64,000 bases of DNA from an uncultured Maribacter sp. (GTDB lineage Bacteria > Bacteroidota > Bacteroidia > Flavobacteriales > Flavobacteriaceae), in assembly GCF_947500985.1 (NCBI RefSeq), contig NZ_CANMTX010000002.1, positions 608,037 to 672,036 of the forward strand. Direction: 5' to 3'. The notes beneath the pieces are model-generated. The model was not told the DNA's origin, made no database searches, and saw only the letters and a program-made list of their open reading frames with translations. Made by a program: the position numbers and the translations under genes. Positions within the stretch are counted from its first letter, which is position 1, and each line of letters starts with the position of its first letter. Of this stretch, positions 55,201 to 63,747 are shown one piece after another.

Positions 55201-58200
55201 TCTAATATCTGTACCGATGATGCATCATTATCACTTATTCCTTGTAAAGTTAAGTCGGTATATTCACCCTCTTCCATAGCCCATGAAGTACCTGTATAAT
55301 TGACATTTTGGAAAAGGGTGGCAATAACATCTAATTCTGGCTCAAATACAATGATTTTAATTGATTCTGTGTCGTTATCAATGCCAAGTGATGTAAGGTT
55401 TTCAGAATCTGATGATAATATCACAGGAGTACCTCCAAAGTTTAATTCTGGGTATAATTCTACTGAAAAACCTTCTTCGACTTGCACCGAACTTATCGCA
55501 TTCATTGTTAAGTCTTGAAGTGAAATATCAGCATATTCTCCTTCTTCTAGCTCCCAAGAATTGCCGCTATAATCGCTATCTTCATAAAATGTTGCCACTG
55601 TTGGTCCCGAAGGCACTACACTTTGATATATTTTAACAGATGATGCTTGGTCGTTAAAGCCTGTTGAAACCAAGTTGGGTCCATTTTGCTCAAGAACGAA
55701 TACATCGCCATCAAAATCTTTTTCTGAAAACAGCTCAATTACATAACCTTCTAATATCTGTACCGATGATGCATCATTATCACTTATTCCTTGTAAAGTT
55801 AAGTCGGTATATTCCCCTGCCTCCATAGCCCATGAAGTACCTGTATAATTGACATTTTGGAAAAGGGTGGCAACAACATCTAATTCTGGCTCAATTACAA
55901 TGATTTTAATTGATTCTGTGTCGTTATCAATGCCAAGAGATGTAAGGTTTTCAGAGTCTGATGATAATATCACAGGAGTACCTCCAAAGTTTAATTCTGG
56001 GTATAATTCTACTGAAAAACCTTCTTCGACTTGCACTGAACTTACCTCGTTCAACGTTATGCCTTCTGTAGAAATATCTGGGTATTCTCCTTCCTGAAGA
56101 GGCCAAGAGTCGCCAGCATAATTATTGTTTTGATAAAAGGTCGCTACAATAGGTTCTGAGGATATTTCTGATGGATAGATTTTTATTGAAGATAACTTAT
56201 CATTAAAATCGTAATGACCTAAAAAATTTGAATTTCCATCTAGGACTACCACTTCTCCTTCATAATCAATCTCTGAATACAATTCAACAATATAACCTTC
56301 ATCTATCTGTAGTGAAGAGGCATCATTATTTGGTATATTCTCATAGGTAATCACTGGATAATTTCCTTCGCTAAGTTCCCAGCTAGTTCCATTGTAATCC
56401 GCATGTTGAAAAAGGGTTAGGACCGGAACGGCAAGTTCTCCATTAATAGCGTTAATATTCATTTCAATATTGAACTGGTACGTTCTATTTAAATGCGGTA
56501 CAATAGAGTTTCCTTGAGGAATATATCCCATTACCAAATGGGGGTTAGAATTGGCATTGGCTTCATAAGATTGCCAAATATCATCGGTAGAACCTGATGT
56601 TATGGCAGGTATTAAACTATTATCGGTAGTTGAGCCAGACCCATCAGGATAAGCATCCATAAAACCTGGAGCTATACTTTCGCCAGGTTGTAAAATTACC
56701 GCATCATTAGAATGGTCACTGAAATTGAAAGTGTTATTGCCAATACCATACTCAGAAGGGGTTCGTGTTTGACCAATTGATACAACTTTAAAATCGTTTT
56801 CACCAAGAACTTTAACTATAAAAGGTGTTACTGGGTTGCCCAATCTACTGCCATAAAAGTTAAAATTTTCAAGGCATATACTTACGGAAATATCCTCGTT
56901 ATTGGTGTATGACCCTGTTCTGCTTACATTTATATGAGGGCTATGGGCATCTAGAAAGTTGCCATCAGTTAAATTATCACTACCTAACAAGGCAGTATTT
57001 TCTTCGTTACAGTTTCCATTCAAGCTATTGATCCATGCTTCTACTAATTGTATAGCCTCGGTGTCTACCCTACCTTTTGCCAATGGTGGCATCATTGTAG
57101 AAAGGTCTAAAGAATTCAATCTAAAATGCACGTTTGACTGCGTAACCTCTCCGGGTACAATGGCTTTATTGCTTCCTGTCAAATCTTCTATAATATCGCC
57201 TTGTATTAATGCTTGTTCTGATAATGGTGTGCTGAAACGCAAATCAAAACTCGCCCTAGTATTTCCCGGTAGATGACAATAAGCGCAATTAGAGTCAAAA
57301 TATGATCTTGCTCTAACTTCTAAAGATTGATTGTTATCATCAATACTAACTAGGGTAGGAACGTTTTCTAAATCTACTTCGGGAATAAAGCCTAATGCTG
57401 TCAAAGTTTCCAGTTGGTTAGATGTTCTACCAGTATATGGATACAATATTTCTTTATTTAATTGCCTAGTATTAAAACCCAACACCCATCCTGCAGTAGG
57501 GTTGTGACATTGAATACAAGTATTTGAAGCAGGATATTCATAGCCAAAGGTGTCGCCGTCAATCGTAATATTTTCATTGTCACCAAGTAAAAGTAGATCA
57601 GCTTCTAAACCATTACTTCTCCATTTGTAAGTACTACCAAACCACTCACCATCTTCACCATGAATCCACAAACGCGTTTCTAATTTGGTGCCGTTTGTAT
57701 TATTGAATTGTTTAATGAATGTTGTACCAATAGGGAAAGTCCAATGCCCTTCTTCGTTATATCCAATTTGTTCAATAGTACTATTAACATTACCATCTTG
57801 TGGAATTGAGACCCAACGTTGTTTTTCTGTACCAGAGGACCACAGAGGATTGTTAACTCCATAAGGAATAACACCTGTCGTAGGAGTTAAGTTTTGTAAA
57901 TCAGAAAAGATTCCTGTATCTGAAAGAAGTTTAGGTAGAGACTCATTTTCAGTATTTGAATTATTAACTATTTTGAATATTTTACCTCCACCAGCAACAC
58001 CATTGGAAAGTTTGAGGACTATTATTTCATTATCGTGATTATAACCTAATGATGAAATGCCATTAAAAACAGATCCACCTACATTACTTATAACATCTAC
58101 TTGGCCATAAGTGTTACCACCTGTGTGTGTTAGCGCATATACAGATCCGTTTGCATTATCACCAAATATATATTTTCCATATAGACTGGGGATAGCCGTA

Positions 58201-59372
58201 CCCCTGTATACATAACCACCAATAACTGCGCTTCCTACAGATCCATCATATGCATAAAGGGGCTCTCTTTCTGTACCATAAAGTGGATTGGGCATATTTG
58301 TTGAGTTTCGATATCCATCTACAAAACCTTCTTTAATATTCCACTGAAAATTCAGACCAGGTTGATCCATTATATTTACTTCTTCCCATTTTGAAGCTCC
58401 TACATCACCTAACCAGAAATTGCCTGTAGGTGGATCATAGGTCATTCTAAAGGGTTGTCTAAGACCAATGGCGTAAAATTCTTCTAAAAACTCACCGGTT
58501 CCAGTGACCCAAGGGTTATCATTTGGTATATAATAACCTTGAGTATAAGATTGATCTAAATTTACAGGTGTATTACTATTATCGGGTTGCCTTTCTATTG
58601 GATGACTTATTGTTCCTCCTTGCATGTCTACATCTATTCGCCATACACCACTTCTAAAACGGTCATTAAGTAATTGTGTATGTGGAGTGGCCTCAACGCT
58701 ATGAGTACCTTCATCACCAACCGAAACATATAAAAAACCATCTCCGTCAAAGGCAAGTCCGCTACCATCGTGACCTTTTGCAGTATCATACTGATTAATC
58801 ATAATTAGTTCGCTACTAGGGTCAAAAGTAGTTCCTGTCCAAGTAAACCTACTTAATCTATCATAATAAGGTTCTGTCCAATCTGAATCTTCATTTTCCG
58901 TTTTATGTACATAATAAACATAGATATAATCTTTACCTAAACTTTTCCCGAAATCGGGGTGAAAGATTACATTTTGAAATCCACCATGTTTTTGACCAGT
59001 ATTGCCACTATAAGTATAGTACCAACAACGGTCCTGAATATCCATAACCAAAGTACGTTCAGTAGTTTGGGCATTATCATTGTCTGGTATGGTGTAAAAA
59101 CGACCGTCCATCTCAACTATCAATAATTTGTTCGTTTCTGGAAACGGTAAAATTGCTTGTGGTGATTCCCATTCAATATTGGTATGTATTTCTACTAGGT
59201 CAATATCTTCACTGGGTTTTGAATTAGGAAGATTACCGTTCATAAAAGGAGTAATAGCTTGAATGCTATCTAAACCGGGTTGAAAATAAATTACCGCCTT
59301 AAAACTTAAAAACGCTAAAGGTAAAAGCAATAATAACCATGATTTTTTCTGTGGGATAAATGATGTTCTCAT
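52236..59372 (-). CDS. Giant secreted protein: sugar-dehydrogenase propeller, dihaem region, 12 crystallin-like repeats, T9SS tail
   Basis: The 2378-aa protein has a signal peptide (about 1-31). A PQQ-sugar-dehydrogenase-like propeller (about 60-480; NVIFHPDFG, KGHDGSGLAFDGDGFLYVSV in parts, YAIGLRQPFRM) leads into a region with two haem motifs, CIQCH (about 624) and CAYCH (about 695), plus STMMPPLAKGRVD, as in SO2930/TIGR03806-type cytochromes. About 982-2080 holds twelve units of about 91 aa resembling beta/gamma-crystallin domains (NYTGTSWAMEAGEYTDL ... EKDFGGDVFVLE ... SSVKIYQ). Then comes a lectin-like beta domain (LLINGSFEE..., about 2090-2290) and a type IX sorting domain (LSLYPNPVDELLVI, about 2303). 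It should be exported across the outer membrane and anchored or released there. It sits where Wza might be expected in the locus. Confidence 0.92.
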   Translation of the reverse strand: MRTSFIPQKKSWLLLLLPLAFLSFKAVIYFQPGLDSIQAITPFMNGNLPNSKPSEDIDLVEIHTNIEWESPQAILPFPETNKLLIVEMDGRFYTIPDNDNAQTTERTLVMDIQDRCWYYTYSGNTGQKHGGFQNVIFHPDFGKSLGKDYIYVYYVHKTENEDSDWTEPYYDRLSRFTWTGTTFDPSSELIMINQYDTAKGHDGSGLAFDGDGFLYVSVGDEGTHSVEATPHTQLLNDRFRSGVWRIDVDMQGGTISHPIERQPDNSNTPVNLDQSYTQGYYIPNDNPWVTGTGEFLEEFYAIGLRQPFRMTYDPPTGNFWLGDVGASKWEEVNIMDQPGLNFQWNIKEGFVDGYRNSTNMPNPLYGTEREPLYAYDGSVGSAVIGGYVYRGTAIPSLYGKYIFGDNANGSVYALTHTGGNTYGQVDVISNVGGSVFNGISSLGYNHDNEIIVLKLSNGVAGGGKIFKIVNNSNTENESLPKLLSDTGIFSDLQNLTPTTGVIPYGVNNPLWSSGTEKQRWVSIPQDGNVNSTIEQIGYNEEGHWTFPIGTTFIKQFNNTNGTKLETRLWIHGEDGEWFGSTYKWRSNGLEADLLLLGDNENITIDGDTFGYEYPASNTCIQCHNPTAGWVLGFNTRQLNKEILYPYTGRTSNQLETLTALGFIPEVDLENVPTLVSIDDNNQSLEVRARSYFDSNCAYCHLPGNTRASFDLRFSTPLSEQALIQGDIIEDLTGSNKAIVPGEVTQSNVHFRLNSLDLSTMMPPLAKGRVDTEAIQLVEAWINSLNGNCNEENTALLGSDNLTDGNFLDAHSPHINVSRTGSYTNNEDISVSICLENFNFYGSRLGNPVTPFIVKVLGENDFKVVSIGQTRTPSEYGIGNNTFNFSDHSNDAVILQPGESIAPGFMDAYPDGSGSTTDNSLIPAITSGSTDDIWQSYEANANSNPHLVMGYIPQGNSIVPHLNRTYQFNIEMNINAINGELAVPVLTLFQHADYNGTSWELSEGNYPVITYENIPNNDASSLQIDEGYIVELYSEIDYEGEVVVLDGNSNFLGHYDFNDKLSSIKIYPSEISSEPIVATFYQNNNYAGDSWPLQEGEYPDISTEGITLNEVSSVQVEEGFSVELYPELNFGGTPVILSSDSENLTSLGIDNDTESIKIIVIEPELDVVATLFQNVNYTGTSWAMEAGEYTDLTLQGISDNDASSVQILEGYVIELFSEKDFDGDVFVLEQNGPNLVSTGFNDQASSVKIYQSVVPSGPTVATFYEDSDYSGNSWELEEGEYADISLQDLTMNAISSVQVEEGFSVELYPELNFGGTPVILSSDSENLTSLGIDNDTESIKIIVFEPELDVIATLFQNVNYTGTSWAMEEGEYTDLTLQGISDNDASSVQILEGYVIELFSEKDFDGDVFVLEQNGPNLVSTGFNDQASSVKIYQSVVPSGPTVATFYEDSDYSGNSWELEEGEYADISLQDLTMNAISSVQVEEGFSVELYPELNFGGTPVILSSDSENLTSLGIDNDTESIKIIVFEPELDVVATLFQNVNYTGTSWAMEEGEYPDLTLQGISDNDASSVQILDGYVIELFSEKDFGGDVFVLEQNGPNLVSTGFNDQASSVKIYQSEVPLGTTVVTLFQNTNYSGSAWQLSAGNYPDISLQGINDNDASSIQIEIGYTIELYSEKNFEGDVFIMETNNTNLVAAGFDDRTSSVKIYESIVTTDPVIATLFQNINYTGTSWEMGAGEYRDITIQGINNNDASSIQIIEGYIIELYSEKDFGGDVFILEENGPNLVSTGFNDQTSSVKIYQSSETTGPAVATLFQNTGYNGSSWQLAVGDYPDISLQGINDNDASSVQIEVGYMIELFSEKDFGGEVFIIEENNISLVASGFDDRASSVKVYQSTIPTEQKVATLFQNVNYGGILWEMGVGDYADLTLEGINDNDASSVQIEDGYTIELYSEKDFGGDVLILEENGPNLVSSGFNDQASSVKIYQSSETTGPVIVTFFQNMGYTGSSWLLNTGNYPNISLEGILPNDIGSAQIEDGFIVELYPELDFGGTPFILSSNTIDLLSYANYDDTESVKIFANNSNICDCQCASGELSLLINGSFEETSNPAYASAYDLIEDLGIVNNGVKFLDTHTDDDFPGWFTTGGIALQQGGISQGGSFELGQSGFLGRIAPDGDVFVEMDANHHNQIVSVTPGQLLDWELSHQGREGTDIISISAGPIGNQTVIATVSSSQSWVVHSGQYQVPNGVSEIQFTITPVQASDGDIDSSNLLDFVKLCPNNGITNKSTALKAKIVENYQLSLYPNPVDELLVIHSNISNISNAENQEVFIYSANGLLVKHLEIDFKNSKEVEIYVDELSSGIYTIIIENNTIKTTAIRMIKN
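54535..56040. repeat. 549-bp near-identical tandem DNA repeat, about 2.7 copies
   Basis: Blocks beginning at 54751, 55300 and 55849 are almost identical and exactly 549 bp apart; similarity begins near 54535 and fades after about 56040. Each period encodes two crystallin-like units (183 aa), so the frame is kept. Neighbouring units of the same gene are clearly more diverged, which points to recent duplication. Confidence 0.9.
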
Positions 59373-59520
59373 AATTTTAGAGAGGTTATAATTAATGAAA
59401 TACTAAAATGAAATTGGGAGAACTGATTTTTTATTGTTACAACTGTTTTTGGGGTACTTTTTTTTGCCTTATTTACAATAATGGATAATATTAAAAATTT
59501 TATATTACTGTGGTCAATAC

Positions 59521-60870
59521 TTAATATGCTTTTTCTTCACCTTTAATAGCATTATAGACCGTGTAATAAATAATGGACAGATCTAGTTTTAATGACCATT
59601 TTTCCATGTAAAAAATATCGTATTGAACTCTATTTATAATGTCTGATTGCTTTATTATTTCACCTCTATAGCCTTTTATTTGAGCCAAACCTGTGATGCC
59701 AGGTTTAAGAAAGTGCCTTACTAAATATTTGTCTACCGAATTTTGATATTTTTCAGTATGTAAATGCATGTGTGGTCGTGGTCCAACTACGCTCATATGG
59801 CCTAGAAAAACATTTATGAACTGCGGTAGTTCGTCTATGCTTGTTCTTCTTAATATCCGCCCTAACTTAGTTACTCTCATATCGTTTTTACAGGCCATAA
59901 GAGTATCACAATCATTTGATCTTGTCATTGATCTATACTTATAGCATAAAAAAGTTTTTTTATTTAAGCCATGTCTGCTTTGTGTAAAGAATACAGGGCC
60001 TGGAGAATCAAATTTTTGTAAAATATAAATTAGAGGTGATAGCCAAGAAAGAATAAAAACAATGACAATACTAGAGAAAAATATATCGAAGCCACGTTTA
60101 ACTAAATTAGCATACTCTAATTCTAAAGGTGAAGCTCTTAAGTCTAAAACAGGAACATTGCCGTATAGCTCTACTGACATCGCTCTTGTGAAAAACTCTT
60201 TATTGTCAGGTATAATTTTGATATGTTTAAAGGTATTATCGGTAATTCTTATTAGTTCTTTTATTTCGTTTTTAGTTAGTTGAGATGCAATACAGAATAC
60301 TTCAGTAATATCATTTTCAAAAATATATTTGTAACATCTTTCTATTGGTCCTAAGTATGTGGGGCTTTTTGAATTTTTATTGTCAAAAAAACCAACGTAC
60401 TCAAAGTTGTGATTTTTATTATCAAAAATTGCTCTTACTTTTTTTAGATTTTTATCCCAACCTACAACTACGACTTTGTTTGGTTTAGAGATTGACGAAT
60501 AATAGATTTTTTTTATCCAATAAAAAAACATTCTAAAAACTAATAATTGTAAGCATATAAAGCCATAAACACCAAAAAGGTATACTATACTATAGGTTTT
60601 TGGTCCTAAAAAGGTAAATGAAGAAAAAAACACCAACCCGTATAATACAAAAACCCGTAAAAAATTAAGCGTTTTAGAAGTATTAGCTTGTCGTTTGGCA
60701 TTTGAATAAAATTTAATACTATGAGTTACAAATAACCATCCCAAATTATAGTAAATAACCCCGGTAATGCCATATCTATATGTCTCAGCTGTAAAAAAAT
60801 ACAAAGTAACATTTATAGCAACTAGATGAATTAACAAAGAAATAGGTATTCCAAAATAGGATTTTTTCAT
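59521..60870 (-). CDS. Polyprenyl-phosphate sugar-1-phosphate transferase, second copy
   Basis: This 449-aa paralogue of 3486-4832 is alike over its full length. The N-terminal membrane helices are followed by KVVVVGWDKN (about 133) and the C-terminal catalytic domain with PVFFTQSRHG, CYKYRSM, RRTSIDELPQFINVF, SVVGPRPH and KPGITGLAQIKGYRGE. It should start repeat-unit synthesis for locus B by loading a sugar-phosphate on undecaprenyl phosphate. It lies 174 bp downstream of gmd copy 2. The start MKKSYFGIPIS matches MKKSLFIIPIS in the paralogue. Confidence 0.95.
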   Translation of the reverse strand: MKKSYFGIPISLLIHLVAINVTLYFFTAETYRYGITGVIYYNLGWLFVTHSIKFYSNAKRQANTSKTLNFLRVFVLYGLVFFSSFTFLGPKTYSIVYLFGVYGFICLQLLVFRMFFYWIKKIYYSSISKPNKVVVVGWDKNLKKVRAIFDNKNHNFEYVGFFDNKNSKSPTYLGPIERCYKYIFENDITEVFCIASQLTKNEIKELIRITDNTFKHIKIIPDNKEFFTRAMSVELYGNVPVLDLRASPLELEYANLVKRGFDIFFSSIVIVFILSWLSPLIYILQKFDSPGPVFFTQSRHGLNKKTFLCYKYRSMTRSNDCDTLMACKNDMRVTKLGRILRRTSIDELPQFINVFLGHMSVVGPRPHMHLHTEKYQNSVDKYLVRHFLKPGITGLAQIKGYRGEIIKQSDIINRVQYDIFYMEKWSLKLDLSIIYYTVYNAIKGEEKAY

Positions 60871-61044
60871 GTTATTAAATTATATGTCAATGAACTAGTT
60901 AAAAATGGTTAATGAATACTATTTAAAAAAGTTAAATTGTATTTTTTGGATAGTAAAATCTAAGATTTAATAGGGATATTTTTTTGAAATTAAATGGGTT
61001 TTATTATTTGATTAAATTGTTGAATCTGATTAGATATAAAATTT

Positions 61045-62157
61045 TTATTCAAAGTAGTTATAGGTTGTATAACCGCCATTTTTCAGATATTGATCTTTTT
61101 GCATTAATTTCAAATCACTATTAACCATATCTTTTACTAGATCTTTTAATTCATATTCAGGAATCCAACCTAGTTTAGTATTGGCTTTAGTTGCATCGCC
61201 TATTAACAGTTCGACCTCTGTTGGTCTAAAATATTTTGGATCTACGTTTAGTACTTCTTTGCCAGTTTCTATTTTTAATTCTTTATTTGAGCATGATTTG
61301 ACATATGCCTTTTCTTCGATGCCTTGACCTTTAAATTCTAATGTGATACCTAGTTCTTCAAATGCCATACGTACAAATTCTCTGACAGGTGTGGTAACCC
61401 CAGTGGCAATAACCCAATCTTCAGGTTCTTCTGCTTGTAGAATCATCCACATCATTCTTACGTAGTCTTTTGCGTGCCCCCAATCTCTTTGAGCATCTAA
61501 ATTTCCTAAATAGAGTTTATCTTGTAAACCTAAAGCAATTCGAGCAGCAGCTCTGGTAATTTTTCTAGTTACGAAAGTTTCTCCTCTAATAGGGGATTCA
61601 TGATTAAACAATATACCATTACAGGCATACATGTTATATGCTTCACGGTAATTAACTGTAATCCAAAATGCGTACATTTTTGCCACTGCATAAGGACTTC
61701 TTGGGTAAAATGGTGTTGTTTCAGATTGCGGCACTTCTTGTACTTTTCCGTACAGTTCTGATGTTGAAGCTTGATAAATTCTGGTTTTTTTTTCAAGTCC
61801 TAATAAGCGAACTGCATCTAAAATCCGAAGTGTTCCTAAACCATCGGCATTACCTGTATATTCAGGAACTTCAAAAGATACTTGTACATGACTCATCGCC
61901 GCTAGATTATATATTTCGTCGGGTTGAATTTCTTGAATTAAACGTATCAAGTTTGTACTATCAGTCATGTCTCCATAATGTAGAATGAAATTTCGATGTT
62001 CAACATGTGGATCTTGATATAAATGGTCTATACGATCTGTATTAAATAAAGATGCTCTTCTTTTTATGCCATGTACTTGATACCCTTTTTTAAGTAAGAA
62101 TTCACTTAAATAGGCTCCATCTTGTCCAGTAATTCCTGTAATTAATGCTATTTTCAT
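61045..62157 (-). CDS. gmd: GDP-mannose 4,6-dehydratase (copy 2)
   Basis: Same reaction as the copy at 6094-7206. I place the start at 62157 ([18 protein letters not shown]), which gives 370 aa as in copy 1; the frame extends 27 codons further up, but that stretch has no family resemblance. Motifs [21 protein letters not shown] and [16 protein letters not shown] are present. No fcl follows it, so its product may feed the fcl at 4955 or another GDP-deoxyhexose. It is preceded by a 493-bp leader and the NusG-like gene. Confidence 0.96.
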   Translation of the reverse strand: MKIALITGITGQDGAYLSEFLLKKGYQVHGIKRRASLFNTDRIDHLYQDPHVEHRNFILHYGDMTDSTNLIRLIQEIQPDEIYNLAAMSHVQVSFEVPEYTGNADGLGTLRILDAVRLLGLEKKTRIYQASTSELYGKVQEVPQSETTPFYPRSPYAVAKMYAFWITVNYREAYNMYACNGILFNHESPIRGETFVTRKITRAAARIALGLQDKLYLGNLDAQRDWGHAKDYVRMMWMILQAEEPEDWVIATGVTTPVREFVRMAFEELGITLEFKGQGIEEKAYVKSCSNKELKIETGKEVLNVDPKYFRPTEVELLIGDATKANTKLGWIPEYELKDLVKDMVNSDLKLMQKDQYLKNGGYTTYNYFE

Positions 62158-62650
62158 TGGTAAGGATTTAGAAATATTCTTAAAAAGAAAGTTTGTTGGT
62201 TCTGGAAATTTAACACAGCGCTCCGCATCGTAAGTCACAAAAATGTAGATTCACGGTAGTTATAATGTCAAATTCGAAGTATTTATATTACTTCTGAAAA
62301 ATATATCTGGGGGAAGTTTAAATGTCAATGATTTCAAACAACTAAATGGGGAGAATTAAATAACAAAACAAACATATGTTGCTAAAAGATACATTCCAAA
62401 ATAAAATGTTAACAAATTTAAAAATTACGGAATATGTATTTTTAGCAAATGTTTTAAGGCATATCGACAAATATTAGCGATAAAATCTATCAAAAAAATA
62501 TAGCTAACTATTTGATATTTAAATTGGTAGAATTTTGAAATAGATTAAAGGTAGAATTGATCGATTATCTGCACAATTAATTATCACAAAATGAATTTGC
62601 AATACTTTCATGGTTTTGGAATAAAGAACATCACAGAAATCTGATGTATA
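62158..62650. other. 493-bp gene-free leader between the NusG-like gene and gmd
   Basis: No ORF is seen. It contains GGGGGAAGTTTA (62309-62320), shared with the gap at 43968-44325. CAAATTTA (62413-62420), read on the - strand as TAAATTTG, could be a -7 element about 256 bp before gmd. The matching element before gmd copy 1 lies 262 bp upstream. Confidence 0.45.
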
Positions 62651-63130
62651 TTATACAAGATTCTTAATCTTCATATTAAGGACAACACCCATACCTTCTA
62701 AAATTAGTTTAACGCGGGTTTTGCCTATTTCTATGATTTCAGCTTTTTTGTTCTTTAAAGCTCCATTTTTAATGGCTACTCTATCGCCAGATTCTAATTT
62801 GGTTAGAGTGTAGTTTTCGACAGTATCGTTTGATAGCCATTTTTTTAAAGTTTCCATTTCAACCTCACGAACTATTGCGGGTTTACCCAGCCAAAATAAA
62901 TAGCGAACAACCCCTGGCACTTCAAAGACTTTTTGTCTTTCGCATTCCGAAATATTTACAAAAACGTATGATTTAAATAATGGAACTTCTATTTTCTTTT
63001 TTCGATCGCTCCATTGCTTAATTTCTTTTATCATAGGGCAGTACACATCAATGTTTTGAATAGATAGTCTTTCGGCTACCTTTTTCTCATTTTTGGGTTT
63101 AACATAAAGTACATACCAGTTTTTAGACAT
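62651..63130 (-). CDS. NusG-like specialised transcription antiterminator (UpxY/RfaH type)
   Basis: This 159-aa protein has the start MSKNWYVLYVKPKNEKKVAERL at 63130 (in parts); an upstream ATG at 63166 adds 12 unlikely residues. The NGN domain (about 1-105) has VYCPMIKEIKQWSDRKKK and PLFKSYVFVNI, and VRYLFWLGKPAIV. A short KOW domain (about 108-159) begins LESGDRVAIKNGALKNKKAEI in parts. First-gene NusG paralogues of Bacteroidota capsule loci bind RNA polymerase and suppress premature termination in their own long operon. It is divergent from the 89-aa small gene and heads the roughly 28-kb locus B. Confidence 0.92.
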   Translation of the reverse strand: MSKNWYVLYVKPKNEKKVAERLSIQNIDVYCPMIKEIKQWSDRKKKIEVPLFKSYVFVNISECERQKVFEVPGVVRYLFWLGKPAIVREVEMETLKKWLSNDTVENYTLTKLESGDRVAIKNGALKNKKAEIIEIGKTRVKLILEGMGVVLNMKIKNLV

Positions 63131-63183
63131 ATGGTCAAATGAATAGATTTTATAATAAGGTAACAAACTTTTTGCTTTTCTAG

Positions 63184-63204
63184 TATTTTAAGGACCTTAA
63201 AATA
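63184..63204. promoter_or_regulatory. 21-bp palindrome, candidate operator
   Basis: Perfect 10-bp arms (TATTTTAAGG and its complement) flank a single A in the 247-bp divergent region between the NusG-like gene (start 63130) and the 89-aa gene (start 63378). Size and place suit a dimeric repressor or activator site. Confidence 0.45.
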
Positions 63205-63377
63205 TGAATATAATAACGGTAGTAAACCATTTTATCAAGCTAGAATATTTCGTTTTAGGAGTTTGGCTTATATTCTTAAATACTTCAAATAATTTAAGTG
63301 TAAGAAAAAGATTACTTAAATTATACTATTATTGCATTTAGCTCGTTTTATATAGAACCTCAAAATCTTATCGTCAT

Positions 63378-63647
63378 ATGTTTTTAAACCTATTTAAGTC
63401 TAGTTCCAAAGAAACGAATACGCAATCTCTTTCTAAAAATTCTGTTTCTAACGAGTTGAATTCTCTATTGAATGATTTAACGATTGATAGTCCGAATAAA
63501 CGCAAAGATTCGAAAGTAGAAAGTTCTATTAAAGAAAAGGCTGTTAACGTAGTTTCTTCTTTAGAAAAACAAATTGAAGAGAATCAGATTCTATACGCGA
63601 AAATAATGCAAGAGCGTATGATGAGAACGCGAAGAAAATTAGTGTAA
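63378..63647 (+). CDS. 89-aa small protein with C-terminal NQILYAKIM motif
   Basis: The function is not recognised. The N-terminus is hydrophobic-basic (MFLNLFKSSS) and could touch a membrane, though it is too short for a signal peptide. The middle is polar and Ser/Lys-rich. The C-terminal segment IEENQILYAKIMQERMM (about 66-82) is likely helical and nearly matches the end of the 84-aa protein at 8084-8338. The gene is divergent from the NusG-like gene and followed by a terminator. The repeated association with gmd-containing loci suggests a shared regulatory or assembly role, which is inference. Confidence 0.7.
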   Translation: MFLNLFKSSSKETNTQSLSKNSVSNELNSLLNDLTIDSPNKRKDSKVESSIKEKAVNVVSSLEKQIEENQILYAKIMQERMMRTRRKLV

Positions 63648-63700
63648 TGGAGTATGTGTAGCACTATTTAATAATTCAATAAAGTAAAATATTTGTATAT

Positions 63701-63730
63701 AAAAAAGCTCTCAATTTCTTGGGAGCTTTT
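63701..63730 (-). terminator. Terminator, probably of a former tRNA gene; may also end the 89-aa gene
   Basis: Arms 63703-63714 and 63719-63730 form a 12-bp stem with one G-T pair and a TTTC loop. Six As at 63701-63706 give a T-tract on the - strand, so it works best leftward, just where a - strand tRNA ending at 63731 would need it. Four Ts on the + side allow weaker rightward use. Confidence 0.75.
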
Positions 63731-63747
63731 AGCGGTCTGGACGGGAC
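63731..63747 (-). other. tRNA 3'-end fragment, candidate attachment site
   Basis: Read on the - strand this is GTCCCGTCCAGACCGCT, which resembles the T-stem 3' side plus acceptor strand (CCAGACC) of a Flavobacteria tRNA; from memory the closest is tRNA-Asp. The rest of the T-loop and the tRNA body are missing to the right. Integration into a tRNA 3' end leaves such a fragment at one junction and the whole tRNA at the other. Confidence 0.5.

Noticed and set aside
54535..56040. Possible CRISPR array or satellite DNA
   Set aside because: The period is 549 bp, in frame with a coding gene, with no short repeat-spacer pattern.
54751..56097. Repeated small + strand ORFs opposite the giant gene
   Set aside because: They recur every 549 bp only because the underlying gene has tandem repeats; they are antisense shadows.
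62158..62238. Longer gmd copy 2 start giving 397 aa
   Set aside because: The extra 27 residues have no family similarity, and copy 1 starts at the equivalent of position 62157.
63217..63222. CGGTAG resembling the core of an RfaH ops element near the NusG-like gene
   Set aside because: Only six bases match, it lies on the strand leading away from locus B, and Bacteroidota NusG paralogues are not known to use ops.
62158..63377. Invertible promoter flanked by inverted repeats, as in Bacteroides capsule loci
   Set aside because: Only the compact 21-bp palindrome was seen; no pair of separated inverted repeats flanks a promoter.
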